The notes: generated by a model not told the origin, from the sequence alone. A stretch of 64,000 bases of DNA from PGYT01 sp963675055 (GCA_963675055.2 CAXXJE010000002.1:2108001-2172000); one strand, 5' to 3'. Counted from the stretch's first letter, positions 52,897-62,471 are shown. Translations and numbers: made by a program.

Positions 52897-55335
52897 ATGA
52901 AAAGTGTTAATAGTAACCTCCTAATATTTTTGTTGTCAATGTTATCAATTCTGAAAGCGCAGGAAGAGAATATATACTATGTCTGGCCGGATGTTCCGCT
53001 TGATCAGAGCAAAGTTATAAACGGTACATTTTGCGAATTTAGGAATACTGGCTCTGCGGATCATTTCCACAATGCCGTCGATATCAGCGAACCGGATGGG
53101 AATCCCATATACGCATGCCTCGATGGAACCGTATATTCTGTTGTTAACGATGGTTCCAATTCATATGTAAGTGTTATGTCGAACCTGAATGGGTACTGGA
53201 AAAGACTTACTTATCTACATATCGTTCCTAATCCTGCTTTGTCTGTCGGACAAACGATAACAGCCCGCGAGAGTATTCTCGGTACTATTTATCAGGGTAT
53301 GGGGCACGTTCATTTAATTGAGCGTGAGTTTGTTTCGAATCCGGACCATAGCGCAGTAGAGATTAATAACATCCGCCCTAATGGAGGACTTGATCCGTTT
53401 AATGATAATGAGCCCCCTGTGATTTATGCGAGTACAATTAATTTTTATTCGGATAATTCGAAGTCTCTGTTATCTTCCGGCGCACTGTATGGGAAAATTG
53501 ATGTGAGCGTTAAAGTTGAGGAGCGTAATGGTTCAACTTCCAGCGGACGGAATAACGGTACGTTCATTCTTGGTTACAGGATTTGGAACGAGGATACTTC
53601 GGAAGTTCTTTACACTCCCAATGGGGATGGTGAAGTCTACAGGTTTGACAGGAAACCGCTAGACAGTTATGTGCATAATGTTTTTGTGGAAGGAATGGCT
53701 ACGCTAAGCGAGCCTGTGTACTGGCTCACTAACGGCGAAGGTGCCGCTGCAATAAATAACTCGAGAGTAGTTTCGAATAATTATATTGATACAGATTTAT
53801 TTGGCGAAGGAAATTATATCCTGGAAATATTCTCTGAGGATACCAGAGGGAATACAATCGATTTATTCTATGATATTCGTTTTGCCACTCCGCCGGAAAC
53901 CCCTGTACTTAAAGCTGTATTAAATACCGATAGAAGACATTCTGTTAAAATAATCTGGGAAGGTAACGCTGAGGAAGACCTTGCGGGATATAGATTATAC
54001 TACTCGATTAATACTCAGCAAAGTACCTGGGCGATGGGCGCTGATGAATCAGTATTAAAACCTGATATGACTACGTATACTTTCAATTCTCCTGAAGAAT
54101 TTCGCGAACCGATCGAATCTGATGTCTATTTCTTTTTTATGACGGCTGTGGATTCCGGAGGCGCTGAAAGTAATCCTAGCGATATTTACTCGAGAGCGCC
54201 GCATGATAACGGACTCTCGTATCCTACAGTGTTAATAGTAGATGGATTCGATCAATACGGCAGAATCGGAAGCTGGCATAAACCGACTCATAACTTTAAC
54301 ACATATTACTTTGTTCCTCTTTTCCTTTCAGACAGCCTGGTGATCTCTTCTGCGGCGGACGATGCTGTTGTGGATGGTAAAATATCGCTGACTGATTATG
54401 ATATTGTTGTTTGGTTTGCCGGAGATGATGGCGGTCCGATTAAATCCGTAACTCCGAAAGAACAAATAATTATTCAGGATTATCTTGAGAATGGCGGAAG
54501 GCTGTTGATATCAGGTTCGGAAATCGGACTTGATCTGGATACCGAGCATATTTACTCGACTGAAAACGATACCATATTTTACAGACATTATCTGAAATCG
54601 CGGTTCGTATTACTCGGCAGCAGTTCAATGGATAGGATTACAGGTAAGGAAGATGGAGTTTTTGAAGGAGTAACTCTGAATATCGGTCAGACATATGATG
54701 AGAATCGTCCCGATGATATTGATCCGGTTAACGGAGGTGAGGCAATGCTTGATTATAATACAAACCGGAATACGGGTGAACCAAGAATTGCCGGAATTGC
54801 CTACAAAGGAACTTTTGGAAATAGTACTGAACAGGGGGGAATGATATACCTGCCTTTTTCATTCGAAACCGCATCGAATATGGTTGAGCGCACTGAGTTC
54901 ATGACAAAAGCACTTGAGTATTTTGATGTAGTAACGGAAGTTGCCGAAGAATCCAATCCTGCAGTTGATGAATACAGATTGTTTCAGAACTATCCGAATC
55001 CGTTTAACCCGACAACAACAATTGAATATACCATACCCCATGGATCACAATTAAATTCTCACTATGCGAGCAATGTCATTTCGAGGAGTAAAACGACGAG
55101 AAATCTTAAGAATTCATCCACCGGAAGTGCCGGTGTTCGGAATGACAAAACTCATGTAGCATTAATAGTTTACGATATCCTCGGTCGAGAGGTTGCAGTG
55201 CTGGTAAACGAGACGCAAAATCCCGGTCGGTATCAGGTTGAATTCGATGCATCCGGATTAAGCTCCGGTTTGTATTTCTATCAATTGACAACTGATACAT
55301 TTAATAAAACAAATAAAATGATATTGCTGAAATAA
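52897..55335 (+). CDS. secreted M23-like metallopeptidase fold protein with type IX sorting domain
   Basis: An 812-residue exported protein. Signal peptide 1-22 (ILKAQ). An M23/LytM-like domain (about 35-150) keeps zinc ligands: His58/Asp62 in HFHNAVDI, a YLHI His near 108, and His137/His139 in GHVHL. Fibronectin-like and long beta-rich parts follow (IIWEGNAEEDLAGYRLYYSI near 355), then the sorting domain NYPNPFNPTTTIEYTIP. Residues 715-753 are an unusual insertion rich in Ser/Thr/Asn, encoded by a palindromic DNA element. The remainder, YDILGREVAVLVNETQNPG to the end, is normal. Confidence 0.82.
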   Translation: MKSVNSNLLIFLLSMLSILKAQEENIYYVWPDVPLDQSKVINGTFCEFRNTGSADHFHNAVDISEPDGNPIYACLDGTVYSVVNDGSNSYVSVMSNLNGYWKRLTYLHIVPNPALSVGQTITARESILGTIYQGMGHVHLIEREFVSNPDHSAVEINNIRPNGGLDPFNDNEPPVIYASTINFYSDNSKSLLSSGALYGKIDVSVKVEERNGSTSSGRNNGTFILGYRIWNEDTSEVLYTPNGDGEVYRFDRKPLDSYVHNVFVEGMATLSEPVYWLTNGEGAAAINNSRVVSNNYIDTDLFGEGNYILEIFSEDTRGNTIDLFYDIRFATPPETPVLKAVLNTDRRHSVKIIWEGNAEEDLAGYRLYYSINTQQSTWAMGADESVLKPDMTTYTFNSPEEFREPIESDVYFFFMTAVDSGGAESNPSDIYSRAPHDNGLSYPTVLIVDGFDQYGRIGSWHKPTHNFNTYYFVPLFLSDSLVISSAADDAVVDGKISLTDYDIVVWFAGDDGGPIKSVTPKEQIIIQDYLENGGRLLISGSEIGLDLDTEHIYSTENDTIFYRHYLKSRFVLLGSSSMDRITGKEDGVFEGVTLNIGQTYDENRPDDIDPVNGGEAMLDYNTNRNTGEPRIAGIAYKGTFGNSTEQGGMIYLPFSFETASNMVERTEFMTKALEYFDVVTEVAEESNPAVDEYRLFQNYPNPFNPTTTIEYTIPHGSQLNSHYASNVISRSKTTRNLKNSSTGSAGVRNDKTHVALIVYDILGREVAVLVNETQNPGRYQVEFDASGLSSGLYFYQLTTDTFNKTNKMILLK
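55074..55147. repeat. palindromic element inserted in frame within a coding sequence
   Basis: TGTCATT (55074-55080) is the exact inverse of AATGACA (55141-55147). Inside, ATTTC/GAAAT (55078-55082, 55100-55104) and CACCGG/CCGGTG (55119-55124, 55130-55135) form two hairpins. The style matches dispersed GTCATTTCGAG...GAAATCTT palindromes known from Bacteroidota intergenic regions. It lies in the sorting domain of the M23-like protein and keeps the frame open. Confidence 0.7.
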
Positions 55336-55336
55336 A

Positions 55337-56305
55337 ATGAAACGAAGACTAATTATTGCGCTACTGGTTTTGATTGCTGTTAATCTATTCGGAATTAACA
55401 AGAATAGGTATAGCGTGGAACGAATAATTCTTGGCTCGGCTGATAATCCCGGAATAACAAATACGGTCAGGTTTAAAGTGACCAATGCTGATCAGGGATT
55501 GGTATACGCTCTGGATATTCCGGTTGATTATGATCTGCCTTATCCGGAAGGTTACGTATTTGAAGATGCATCGCTTGCAGTTGTCTGGAGCTATGATGCG
55601 TCCGTGGATTTTTATGATGCTGAGGGGCATACTGTAAAGAAACACTTTATTCTGGGAGAAAACAATATCGAATATGAAAGATCCCTCATGGCAGCGGCCG
55701 ATGGTGAGACACTTGTTCTCGCATTATCAGACGCGAATTTTACCGGATCAAAAATTCAGATAATCAATTCAAGTACTAAACTACTGGGGGAATGGAATTC
55801 GGAATATAAAAACATTACCGGGATTGCTTTTGAAAACGACAGAAAAATTATCGCACTGTCAGGCTATAACTTTAATGGGAATAACTTTGAATTTTCAAGC
55901 AGCTTTCTAAGTTCGGACGGGCAGCTTCTGGGAGTTGTTGAAAATTCATTCCGAAAAGGTAAGTTCGATGTTTCCGGTGTTTTTACTGCACATGACAACC
56001 GTAAAGCGTTTATAGTTACCCTCAATTCATATGAAATCATTGAAAAATTCAATGCAGGTGAAAATGCTATTTTGCTGGATTCTTACACAGACGGTGTAAA
56101 CCTTATAGCCGCAGTTGCTTCGAAACCCGAATTAGTGAAGGGGGAGTGGCTGTATAAGAATCTGCAGGTTGTTGAGTTAAGAAACAGTAAAGTCCTACAG
56201 AGACGCAGTGTGTTGTCAACTACTTTTCATCAAGCCAACTTCACAACTTCACATCCGGTCGGATTACAAATAACTGTTGACGATTTTGTAATCCAGCTCG
56301 ATTAA
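55337..56305 (+). CDS. hypothetical exported protein
   Basis: A 322-residue protein with a likely signal peptide (MKRRLIIALLVLIAVNLFG). The mature part is beta-rich with strand pairs that may be propeller blades (SLAVVWSYDASVDFYDAEGH, ETLVLALSDANFTGSKIQII, RKIIALSGYNFNGNNFEFSS). I do not recognise a family. It starts one base after the stop of the M23-like gene and is almost certainly cotranscribed with it, so it may be a partner at the cell surface or in the periplasm. Confidence 0.6.
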   Translation: MKRRLIIALLVLIAVNLFGINKNRYSVERIILGSADNPGITNTVRFKVTNADQGLVYALDIPVDYDLPYPEGYVFEDASLAVVWSYDASVDFYDAEGHTVKKHFILGENNIEYERSLMAAADGETLVLALSDANFTGSKIQIINSSTKLLGEWNSEYKNITGIAFENDRKIIALSGYNFNGNNFEFSSSFLSSDGQLLGVVENSFRKGKFDVSGVFTAHDNRKAFIVTLNSYEIIEKFNAGENAILLDSYTDGVNLIAAVASKPELVKGEWLYKNLQVVELRNSKVLQRRSVLSTTFHQANFTTSHPVGLQITVDDFVIQLD

Positions 56306-56306
56306 A

Positions 56307-56819
56307 CTACCTGATCAGCCAACGGGTAATTGAGCGCACAGATTTCTCAATAAACTCAGTCTTGCGAATCTCGTCCTTTCCAAGTGTACCGAGACTTTCA
56401 TACCCGATTGATGCGAGGTATATCGTTTTATCGAAAAAGGTATTCACTTTCTGGAAAAATTCGAATGCCTGCTGCAGATCAAAGAAATTATTTATTACAC
56501 CCTGGTTCAGTACGTATTTCCATAGTACAACCCGAGCAAGAATAAGTGCGTAGGTAACTTCGCTTAGCTTAATATTTTCCGAAGCTCTTTCCCTGCCGAG
56601 CTGGAGGTAATGTGATGCAGTTTCACTATCGCCGGGATCGTTATGGAGAATCCAGATGTGAAGTTTCTTAAACACATCATGAATGCGTTTGTACAGGGTG
56701 TCGTCCGGCATTTCTTTGTAGCTTGGTGTAGCAGGATTTCGTTTAACTTCCGCAATCCATTGTCTGGTTAAATCTTCCGCATGATCTTCAACAAGTTGAA
56801 TGTACTTGGCATATAACAT
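56307..56819 (-). CDS. RsbRD N-terminal-domain-like protein
   Basis: A 170-residue all-helical protein resembling the N-terminal sensor domain of RsbRD-type stressosome proteins: LVEDHAEDLTRQWIAEVKRN at the start, LGRERASENIKLSEVTYALI and YLASIGYESLG near the end. The C-terminal STAS domain of RsbR is missing. I place the start at ATG 56819 with a perfect GGAGG site; an in-frame TTG at 56831 is upstream. It is downstream of a small lipoprotein gene (18-base gap). A signalling role is inferred only from the fold pattern. Confidence 0.7.
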   Translation of the reverse strand: MLYAKYIQLVEDHAEDLTRQWIAEVKRNPATPSYKEMPDDTLYKRIHDVFKKLHIWILHNDPGDSETASHYLQLGRERASENIKLSEVTYALILARVVLWKYVLNQGVINNFFDLQQAFEFFQKVNTFFDKTIYLASIGYESLGTLGKDEIRKTEFIEKSVRSITRWLIR

Positions 56820-56837
56820 TTTGTCCTCCAAAATGTT

Positions 56838-57260
56838 TTATTCCCATGTTAAATTGAATTTTACGTCCGCCGTATCTTTAGTTTTGGAAAAATTGTCTTC
56901 AACGAAAAACACCAGTTTATAATCTCCCTCACTGAAACCGCGATTCAGTTCGAATTGGGCTTCAATCATCAGGTCGAGGAATTCCTCGTAATTCGATTCT
57001 TCAATAGAACCGCTGTCAACAGCCTTTATAGTATCGTTGGGTGTTATCATGTCGATTGTATATGAAATAGATGCAAACAAGGAGTCATTTTCTTCTTTCT
57101 GTTGAAATCCGCGTGCACCTACTGTCGCATTAACTTCCCAGCCGTTATCCAGTGTATATGCAAATGCTTCGGGACTAAATAAAACCAGCTGCGGCTTTTC
57201 GCCTGAGCAGGCTGAAATAAGTATGAGCAATGAAATTATGAGGACAGATCGTTTTTTCAT
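56838..57260 (-). CDS. small hypothetical lipoprotein
   Basis: A 140-residue predicted lipoprotein: signal MKKRSVLIISLLILISAC with a good lipobox (Cys18). The mature part has alternating strands ending in FVEDNFSKTKDTADVKFNLT, typical of a small immunoglobulin-like or beta-sandwich domain, but I recognise no family. It lies upstream of the RsbRD-like gene on the same strand and 59 bases from the serC terminator. Confidence 0.65.
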   Translation of the reverse strand: MKKRSVLIISLLILISACSGEKPQLVLFSPEAFAYTLDNGWEVNATVGARGFQQKEENDSLFASISYTIDMITPNDTIKAVDSGSIEESNYEEFLDLMIEAQFELNRGFSEGDYKLVFFVEDNFSKTKDTADVKFNLTWE

Positions 57261-57319
57261 TTTTAAGTTCCCTTAAGTTTGGTGGAGTGCAAGTGCCGGA
57301 CAACTATGGCGTAAAATAA

Positions 57320-57349
57320 AAAAGCCCCCGTTAATAATCGAGGGCTTTT
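57320..57349 (-). terminator. intrinsic terminator after serC
   Basis: AAAAGCCC (57320-57327) pairs with GGGCTTTT (57342-57349). Read on the minus strand the stem leads into TTTTATTTT. It lies 22 bases after the serC stop. Confidence 0.8.
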
Positions 57350-57371
57350 AAAATAATCTATTTAAAGCTTG

Positions 57372-58460
57372 TTAGTTTTTAGCTTTAAAGGCATTCATGA
57401 ATTCGACAAGTTCTTCAACGCCTTTTATGGGGAAAGCATTGTAAATTGATGCTCTAAGACCGCCAACTGACCTATGTCCTTTCACTCCCGAGAATCCTGC
57501 TTCCGTAGCCTCGGCAATAAGTTTCTTTTCAAGTTCTTCTGACTGCAAGTTGAATGTTATATTCATGAGCGAGCGGTCTTCAACGTTTTTAACTGCAGAT
57601 TTGAAGTAACCGCCGCTGTTATCAATACAGTTATAAAGCAGCTTGGCTTTAGCAACATTTTTCTCGTACATCGCATCGAGTCCGCCGTTCTTAAGCAGCC
57701 ATTTGGCAACGAGTCCGATTATGTAAATTCCGAATGTGTTCGGAGTGTTGTACAACGATTCTTTTTCAACATGAATTTTATAGTTCAAATAAGTATGCAG
57801 ATCATCGGAAGATCTTTCAAGAAGGTCTTTGCGAATAATAACGAATCCAACTCCGGAAGGTCCGATGTTCTTTTGAGCGCCCGCGTAAATTATTCCGTAC
57901 TTAGTTACATCGATTTTCTTATGAAGGATATCTGAAGATGCATCACAAACCAAAGGTACGCTGCCTGTTTCCGGCTCGCTTTTAAACTGTGTCCCGAAAA
58001 TCGTGTTATTCGAAGTATAATGAACATATGATGCTTCAGGATCAAATTTCAACTCATCTGCTTTGGGCAGTCTGCTGAAGTTCTCTTCCTCTGTGCTTCC
58101 TGCAATGTTTACACTGCCAACACGTTTTGCTTCTTTTAGTGCTTTCTTTGACCAGGCACCTGTAATAATATAATCAGCCTTGTTAGCCGGAGGCATTAAA
58201 TTCATAGGCACCATAGAGAACTGTAAAGTCGCACCGCCCTGTAGGAATAATACTGCGTAATTGTCATTGATATCAAGCAGCGTTCTCATATCTGCTTCTG
58301 CGTTTTTAATAATTTCGTCGAAGTGTTTTGAACGGTGACTCATTTCCATCACCGACATCCCGGCTCCCTTATAGTTGAATAAGTCTTCCTGTGCCTCGAG
58401 TAAAACTTCTTCCGGTAAAACTGCCGGACCAGCACTGAAATTATAAATCCTGTTGCCCAT
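57372..58460 (-). CDS. serC: phosphoserine aminotransferase
   Basis: A 362-residue class V aminotransferase. Motifs: YNFSAGPAVLPEEVL, MSVMEMSHRSKHFDEI, LFLQGGATLQFSMVPMNL, VCDASSDILHKKID, YAGAQKNIGPSGVGFVIIRK (PLP Lys in AQKN) and GVKGHRSVGGLRASIYNAFP at the C-terminus. It converts 3-phosphohydroxypyruvate to O-phosphoserine in serine biosynthesis and the pyridoxine route. It lies 30 bases after a DUF1015 gene and is followed by a terminator. Confidence 0.96.
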   Translation of the reverse strand: MGNRIYNFSAGPAVLPEEVLLEAQEDLFNYKGAGMSVMEMSHRSKHFDEIIKNAEADMRTLLDINDNYAVLFLQGGATLQFSMVPMNLMPPANKADYIITGAWSKKALKEAKRVGSVNIAGSTEEENFSRLPKADELKFDPEASYVHYTSNNTIFGTQFKSEPETGSVPLVCDASSDILHKKIDVTKYGIIYAGAQKNIGPSGVGFVIIRKDLLERSSDDLHTYLNYKIHVEKESLYNTPNTFGIYIIGLVAKWLLKNGGLDAMYEKNVAKAKLLYNCIDNSGGYFKSAVKNVEDRSLMNITFNLQSEELEKKLIAEATEAGFSGVKGHRSVGGLRASIYNAFPIKGVEELVEFMNAFKAKN

Positions 58461-58490
58461 ATCAGATCCTCATCTTGTATGTTATGAAAA

Positions 58491-59723
58491 TTAAATTACG
58501 TGCACTACAAGTCCGTCCCTGAGTTTCGGTTCGAACCATGTGGATTTGGGCGGCATTGTTTCGCCTGCATTCGATATATCTATTAAATCATCTACGGATA
58601 CAGGGTGCATTGAAAATGCAACCTGCGCCTTACCGCTATCGACAAGTTTTTCAAGTTCTTCGGTGCCTCTTATTCCGCCGATAAAGTCTATATTGTCATT
58701 CGTTCGCGGATCATCAATATCAAGAAACGGCTGAAGTAGAAAATTCTGTAGAATGCTTACATCCAGTTTCTCGCCAACAGTATCTCCGGGAACAACATTA
58801 GAATTCGGTTTTAACTGATACCATTTCCCATCCAGGTACATGCAGACTATTCCTTTCACTGGTGGATTAGGTGTATCGGAATCAGTTATGTCGTAATACT
58901 TGCCTACAAGTGTTTTGAACTGCTCAGGATCAATGCCTTTAATATCGTAGACAACACGATTGTATGGAAGTACCTGGAGCTGCTCGGCAGGGAATAGAAC
59001 AGCCAGGAAAAAATTATACTCTTCCTGTCCAGTATGCCCAACGTTCTTCTCTTTCATTATCTTCTGCGCCCGGCTGGCACTTGCAGCCCTGTGATGTCCG
59101 TCAGCAATATATAGTTTCTCGACATTCCCGATTTCAAATTGGATGACATCGGAATGATCGGCAGGCATTAGCCAGACAGTATGTTGAACTCCGTCCGGAG
59201 CGGTGAAGTCGTATATCGGTTCAGTTTCCATCGTCTCGTTCACCAGGTTGTTGATTTCCGCAACGCCTTTGTAGGTCAGGAAAACTGCACCGGTCTGAGC
59301 TTCAGTAATAGTTATATGATTTGTTCTGTCGTCTTCTTTTACCCTTCTTGTCTTTTCGTGTTTCATTATAATATCGTTGTCATAATCTTCAACACTGAAT
59401 GTAGCAGCTATTCCAACCTGAGAATGTTTGTCCATGACCAGTTTGTAAACATAGAATCCCGGCATATCATCCTGGATTAATGGCGCCTCAGCTTTCAGTC
59501 TCGAAAAATTTTCTTTTGCTTTATCATAAACTTCCTGCGAATAGGAATCGGTTTTCTTATCAAGTTCGATTTCTGATCGGGTAACTCGTAAAAAATTGAT
59601 CGGATTGTCCTTGGTAAGCTCCGCAGCTTCTTCTTTGTTTACTACATCATAGGGCACACTTGCAACAAGATGCGCAACTTTCGAATGCGGTCTTACTGCT
59701 CTGAATGGTCTGATAATAGCCAT
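58491..59723 (-). CDS. DUF1015 family protein, serine-metabolism context
   Basis: A 410-residue DUF1015 protein: start IRPFRAVRPHSKVAHLVASV, PYDVVNKEEA (about 24-33), KHEKTRRVKEDDRTNHI (about 121-137) and the hallmark YIADGHHR at 205-212. DUF1015 genes often accompany serA/serC. The ADGHHR motif resembles the DGHHR motif of ParB/sulfiredoxin-fold serine kinases (SerK, SbnI), suggesting a kinase or related role in serine metabolism; this is inference. It is cotranscribed with serC. Confidence 0.85.
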   Translation of the reverse strand: MAIIRPFRAVRPHSKVAHLVASVPYDVVNKEEAAELTKDNPINFLRVTRSEIELDKKTDSYSQEVYDKAKENFSRLKAEAPLIQDDMPGFYVYKLVMDKHSQVGIAATFSVEDYDNDIIMKHEKTRRVKEDDRTNHITITEAQTGAVFLTYKGVAEINNLVNETMETEPIYDFTAPDGVQHTVWLMPADHSDVIQFEIGNVEKLYIADGHHRAASASRAQKIMKEKNVGHTGQEEYNFFLAVLFPAEQLQVLPYNRVVYDIKGIDPEQFKTLVGKYYDITDSDTPNPPVKGIVCMYLDGKWYQLKPNSNVVPGDTVGEKLDVSILQNFLLQPFLDIDDPRTNDNIDFIGGIRGTEELEKLVDSGKAQVAFSMHPVSVDDLIDISNAGETMPPKSTWFEPKLRDGLVVHVI

Positions 59724-59845
59724 AAAAACTCCGTTTCTTCTTAGAACAATTTAGAGAATTAATAATATTCTTTACTCAAACTTAAGACTTTTTTTAATAT
59801 TCTCTTAATACAGGGGGATAATTTTAGCAGGGAATGAAATAAAAG

Positions 59846-59895
59846 AGAGGATTAAAACAAATAAATGAATTATCATTCACATGTTTTAATCCTCT
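59846..59895 (-). terminator. long intrinsic terminator after the TlpA-like gene
   Basis: AGAGGATTAAAACA (59846-59859) pairs perfectly with TGTTTTAATCCTCT (59882-59895), 14 base pairs, with an inner TGAAT/ATTCA stem. The minus-strand product ends in CTTTTATTTC. Confidence 0.75.
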
Positions 59896-59909
59896 TGCAA
59901 CTACAAAAA

Positions 59910-61781
59910 TCAGGATTCGGAAGCCAGTTTGATCATCGCTGAGACCTCGTCGGCAACTTTATCTGTATTTCCGTCAAACCCTATAGCTTTGAACCGGATA
60001 TTGCCGTCCGGCCCGATCACGAATTTTGTCGGTATTCCGGAGACTTTAAAACTTGTTATTACGGTGTTTTCAGTATCCATTAACACATGGAACGGGTAAT
60101 TGTTTTCTTTAATAAAGTTAGCGGCATTTTCAAGTTTGTTGTCCACTCGTTCCCATGAATTCACAAAAAGGAATTCAACATTTTCATTATCGGCGAATTT
60201 TTCAACGGCCTGCTTCATACCGGGGAATGAATTCCGGCAGGGTCCGCACCAGGTTGCCCAGAAATCTACAACAATTGTTTTACCTTTTAAATCAGCTGAA
60301 GCAACCGTATTTCCATCAATATCAGTTAACTCGAATTCCGGTGCCGGTTCGTTTATCATTTTTTCTTTTAGCTCGGCAAACATCCCTGCCAGTGCCTGCT
60401 CTTCCAGTTTGCTTATTAAGCTTTCAAGCCCGTCTTCATTTCCGTTTACTTTATTATAAGCAGTCTTCAATAAATCCTTCATGGAGTTGTTGGAATGACC
60501 AGCAGCTATAAACCCCTTTAATGATTCCAGTCCTTCCTCATATTTTGAATTCTCAATTAACAACTCTGCATAAAGGCTGTTTACTTCTGCATCTTCATTT
60601 TTAGTCAAGTTGACCGCTTTCTCTGCAGAGACAAGAGCTTCTGCATTCATTTCGCTTTTACTTTGTGCCTGAGCGAGGGAAAACAAACTATAGCCCAAAT
60701 CACTCTCTCGCGATTCTTTCCACTCTTTAGCCGTTAGATTTTCAGGACGATCTCCTTCGGGATTTTCCAGTTCCTTCATAGACATTTCAGCCTTAATTTG
60801 TGCCAGTTCAAGAGCTGTATCGTAGTCTTTTTGGTCTATGTAATAATTTAAGTATCGACTTAAAATTGCCGGATGGGGAACTGACGGATCCGCTTTAATA
60901 ACAGCAAGTCCTTTATTCGCTTTGCCCGCTTTTCTAAGGTCTTCAAGTGAGTAATAGAATAGAACAGCAGTTAAATCGCTTTCAGGATACTTTTTAGCAA
61001 ATTCCATTGCAGCCGCCAGTTTTTCATCCGGATCTTTCAGTAAGTTTATCTCACGGTATTCGCTGTTAGCCTTCACAGAGTTTTGTGGATATTTCTCATT
61101 CAGGACTTTGGAGTATTCATCTGCTTTAGCATCGTTGCCTGCTTGTTCGAATCCATTGACAAGAGAAGAAAGAATCTCCTCGGATTCATCATTCTGTCCT
61201 TCTAAAATTGCAAGTTTTTCTGTTAGAATTGAATCTTTGGCTTCGGACCTAATGCGACTAACAATTCCAATATAACTGTCGAAATAGTCTTTAAGTATAT
61301 CGGTTGATTTCGTGAAAGTATCATCCAACAGTTCCAGAGCTTTTTCCCTGTTATTGTCCATGTCGAGTACACGTCCCCAGGAACTAAGTGCAACTGCATA
61401 ACCGGCATCAGCTTCCGGGTTATTTATTTTAATCAGGTAACCTTCATTGTTATTATTGTCGGACTTTTCCTCACCGGTAAATTTGACGATGATTCCATCA
61501 GCATCTTCGTCGGATTTAAATGTGCAGGTAAATCCTTTTCCATCCTTTGTCATATCATATGCTTCAGTACTTAGAAGGTTATTGCCAAACGAATATGCTA
61601 CCAGTTGAAGCGAGTCAATCCCTTCCAGGTCAGTACTGTCGGCATTGAAATAAACCGTAACTTCTCCTCCGGGTGAGATGGATGATGGTGAGTAACTGAA
61701 AGTTTCATCATTGGAATGTGAACATGAATAAAGCAAAGCAAGAACTAGTGTTAATGAAATTAATCTAAATAAATTTTGCAT
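59910..61781 (-). CDS. lipoprotein with C-terminal TlpA-like thioredoxin domain
   Basis: A 623-residue envelope protein. Residues 1-20 form a lipoprotein signal (LLYSC). A beta-rich N-terminal domain (about 25-125) precedes a helical repeat region (about 130-460; EKYPQNSVKANSEYREINLL, KAEMSMKELENPEGD) of tetratricopeptide type. The thioredoxin-like domain (about 480-620) has VDFWATWCGPCRNSFPGMK with the CxxC pair, FLFVNSWERVDN and the cis-Pro segment VSGIPTKFVIG. The cysteines suggest periplasmic disulfide reduction. It ends at a strong terminator. Confidence 0.85.
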   Translation of the reverse strand: MQNLFRLISLTLVLALLYSCSHSNDETFSYSPSSISPGGEVTVYFNADSTDLEGIDSLQLVAYSFGNNLLSTEAYDMTKDGKGFTCTFKSDEDADGIIVKFTGEEKSDNNNNEGYLIKINNPEADAGYAVALSSWGRVLDMDNNREKALELLDDTFTKSTDILKDYFDSYIGIVSRIRSEAKDSILTEKLAILEGQNDESEEILSSLVNGFEQAGNDAKADEYSKVLNEKYPQNSVKANSEYREINLLKDPDEKLAAAMEFAKKYPESDLTAVLFYYSLEDLRKAGKANKGLAVIKADPSVPHPAILSRYLNYYIDQKDYDTALELAQIKAEMSMKELENPEGDRPENLTAKEWKESRESDLGYSLFSLAQAQSKSEMNAEALVSAEKAVNLTKNEDAEVNSLYAELLIENSKYEEGLESLKGFIAAGHSNNSMKDLLKTAYNKVNGNEDGLESLISKLEEQALAGMFAELKEKMINEPAPEFELTDIDGNTVASADLKGKTIVVDFWATWCGPCRNSFPGMKQAVEKFADNENVEFLFVNSWERVDNKLENAANFIKENNYPFHVLMDTENTVITSFKVSGIPTKFVIGPDGNIRFKAIGFDGNTDKVADEVSAMIKLASES

Positions 61782-61868
61782 ACCTTTCTCCCATACAATT
61801 GAAGCCTTAAAATATAATTTTCGAATGGAAAGAAAAAGTGATTACGAATATTATTAGGTTGGGAATGC

Positions 61869-62312
61869 TTAAGATGCAAGAAACTTAGAAAGCAGATTGC
61901 TAAGTTCTTTCTGCTCTTTCGAATTCAACCGCCCCATTAATTCTTCAATATTTTCCGAATGAACAGGATAAGTTTTGCTGAATAAGTTATATCCTTTTTC
62001 GGTGAGTTCAATAATTATTGCTCTTCTGTCAGTTTTTGAGTTTGTACGTTTAATATACCCTTTGGTTTCAAGCTGGTCCAGAACGAGAGTCATATTGCCG
62101 CCGTTGAATATCATGCTGTTATTAAGCTCTCCTATCTTCATGGAACCCAGATTTCCCAGAGCCTCGATAATTGAAAATTGCGGCTGCGTGAGACCGAGCG
62201 ATTTTATTTTCACTGCGGTCTGCTTATCAAAAAGATTGAATACCCTAGCAAATAGTTCCCACGTTTCCATTGCTTCGTTCTTCGATGCTGTTTTTTTTAG
62301 AGAATTCTTCAT
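61869..62312 (-). CDS. MarR-family transcriptional regulator
   Basis: A 147-residue winged-helix regulator. The layout matches MarR: an N-terminal dimerisation helix (ETWELFARVFNLFDKQTAVK), LTQPQFSIIEALGNLGSMKI, the recognition region GELNNSMIFNGGNMTLVLDQ, then the wing with TNSKTDRRAIIIELTEKG. It binds palindromic operators and releases on a ligand, often a phenolic compound or oxidant. The OsmC gene upstream (62472) on the same strand may be part of its regulon. I see no unmistakable palindromic operator. Confidence 0.92.
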   Translation of the reverse strand: MKNSLKKTASKNEAMETWELFARVFNLFDKQTAVKIKSLGLTQPQFSIIEALGNLGSMKIGELNNSMIFNGGNMTLVLDQLETKGYIKRTNSKTDRRAIIIELTEKGYNLFSKTYPVHSENIEELMGRLNSKEQKELSNLLSKFLAS

Positions 62313-62442
62313 AACTGCTCTAATTGTTTTATACTTATATAATATTAAAGAAAAAAGGACATGCAGTCAAGTTTAAAGTATGGTAGATTCTTATATTTAA
62401 TTGAAATTAAATGATATTGAGAATAAGGGGTTGAGAAAGTTA

Positions 62443-62464
62443 AATCCCGGAACAATCCGGGATT
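62443..62464 (-). terminator. intrinsic terminator after the OsmC-family gene
   Basis: AATCCCGGA (62443-62451) pairs perfectly with TCCGGGATT (62456-62464), 4-base loop. On the minus strand TTTAACTTTCT follows. It lies 7 bases after the gene stop. Confidence 0.75.
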
Positions 62465-62471
62465 ATAAAGT

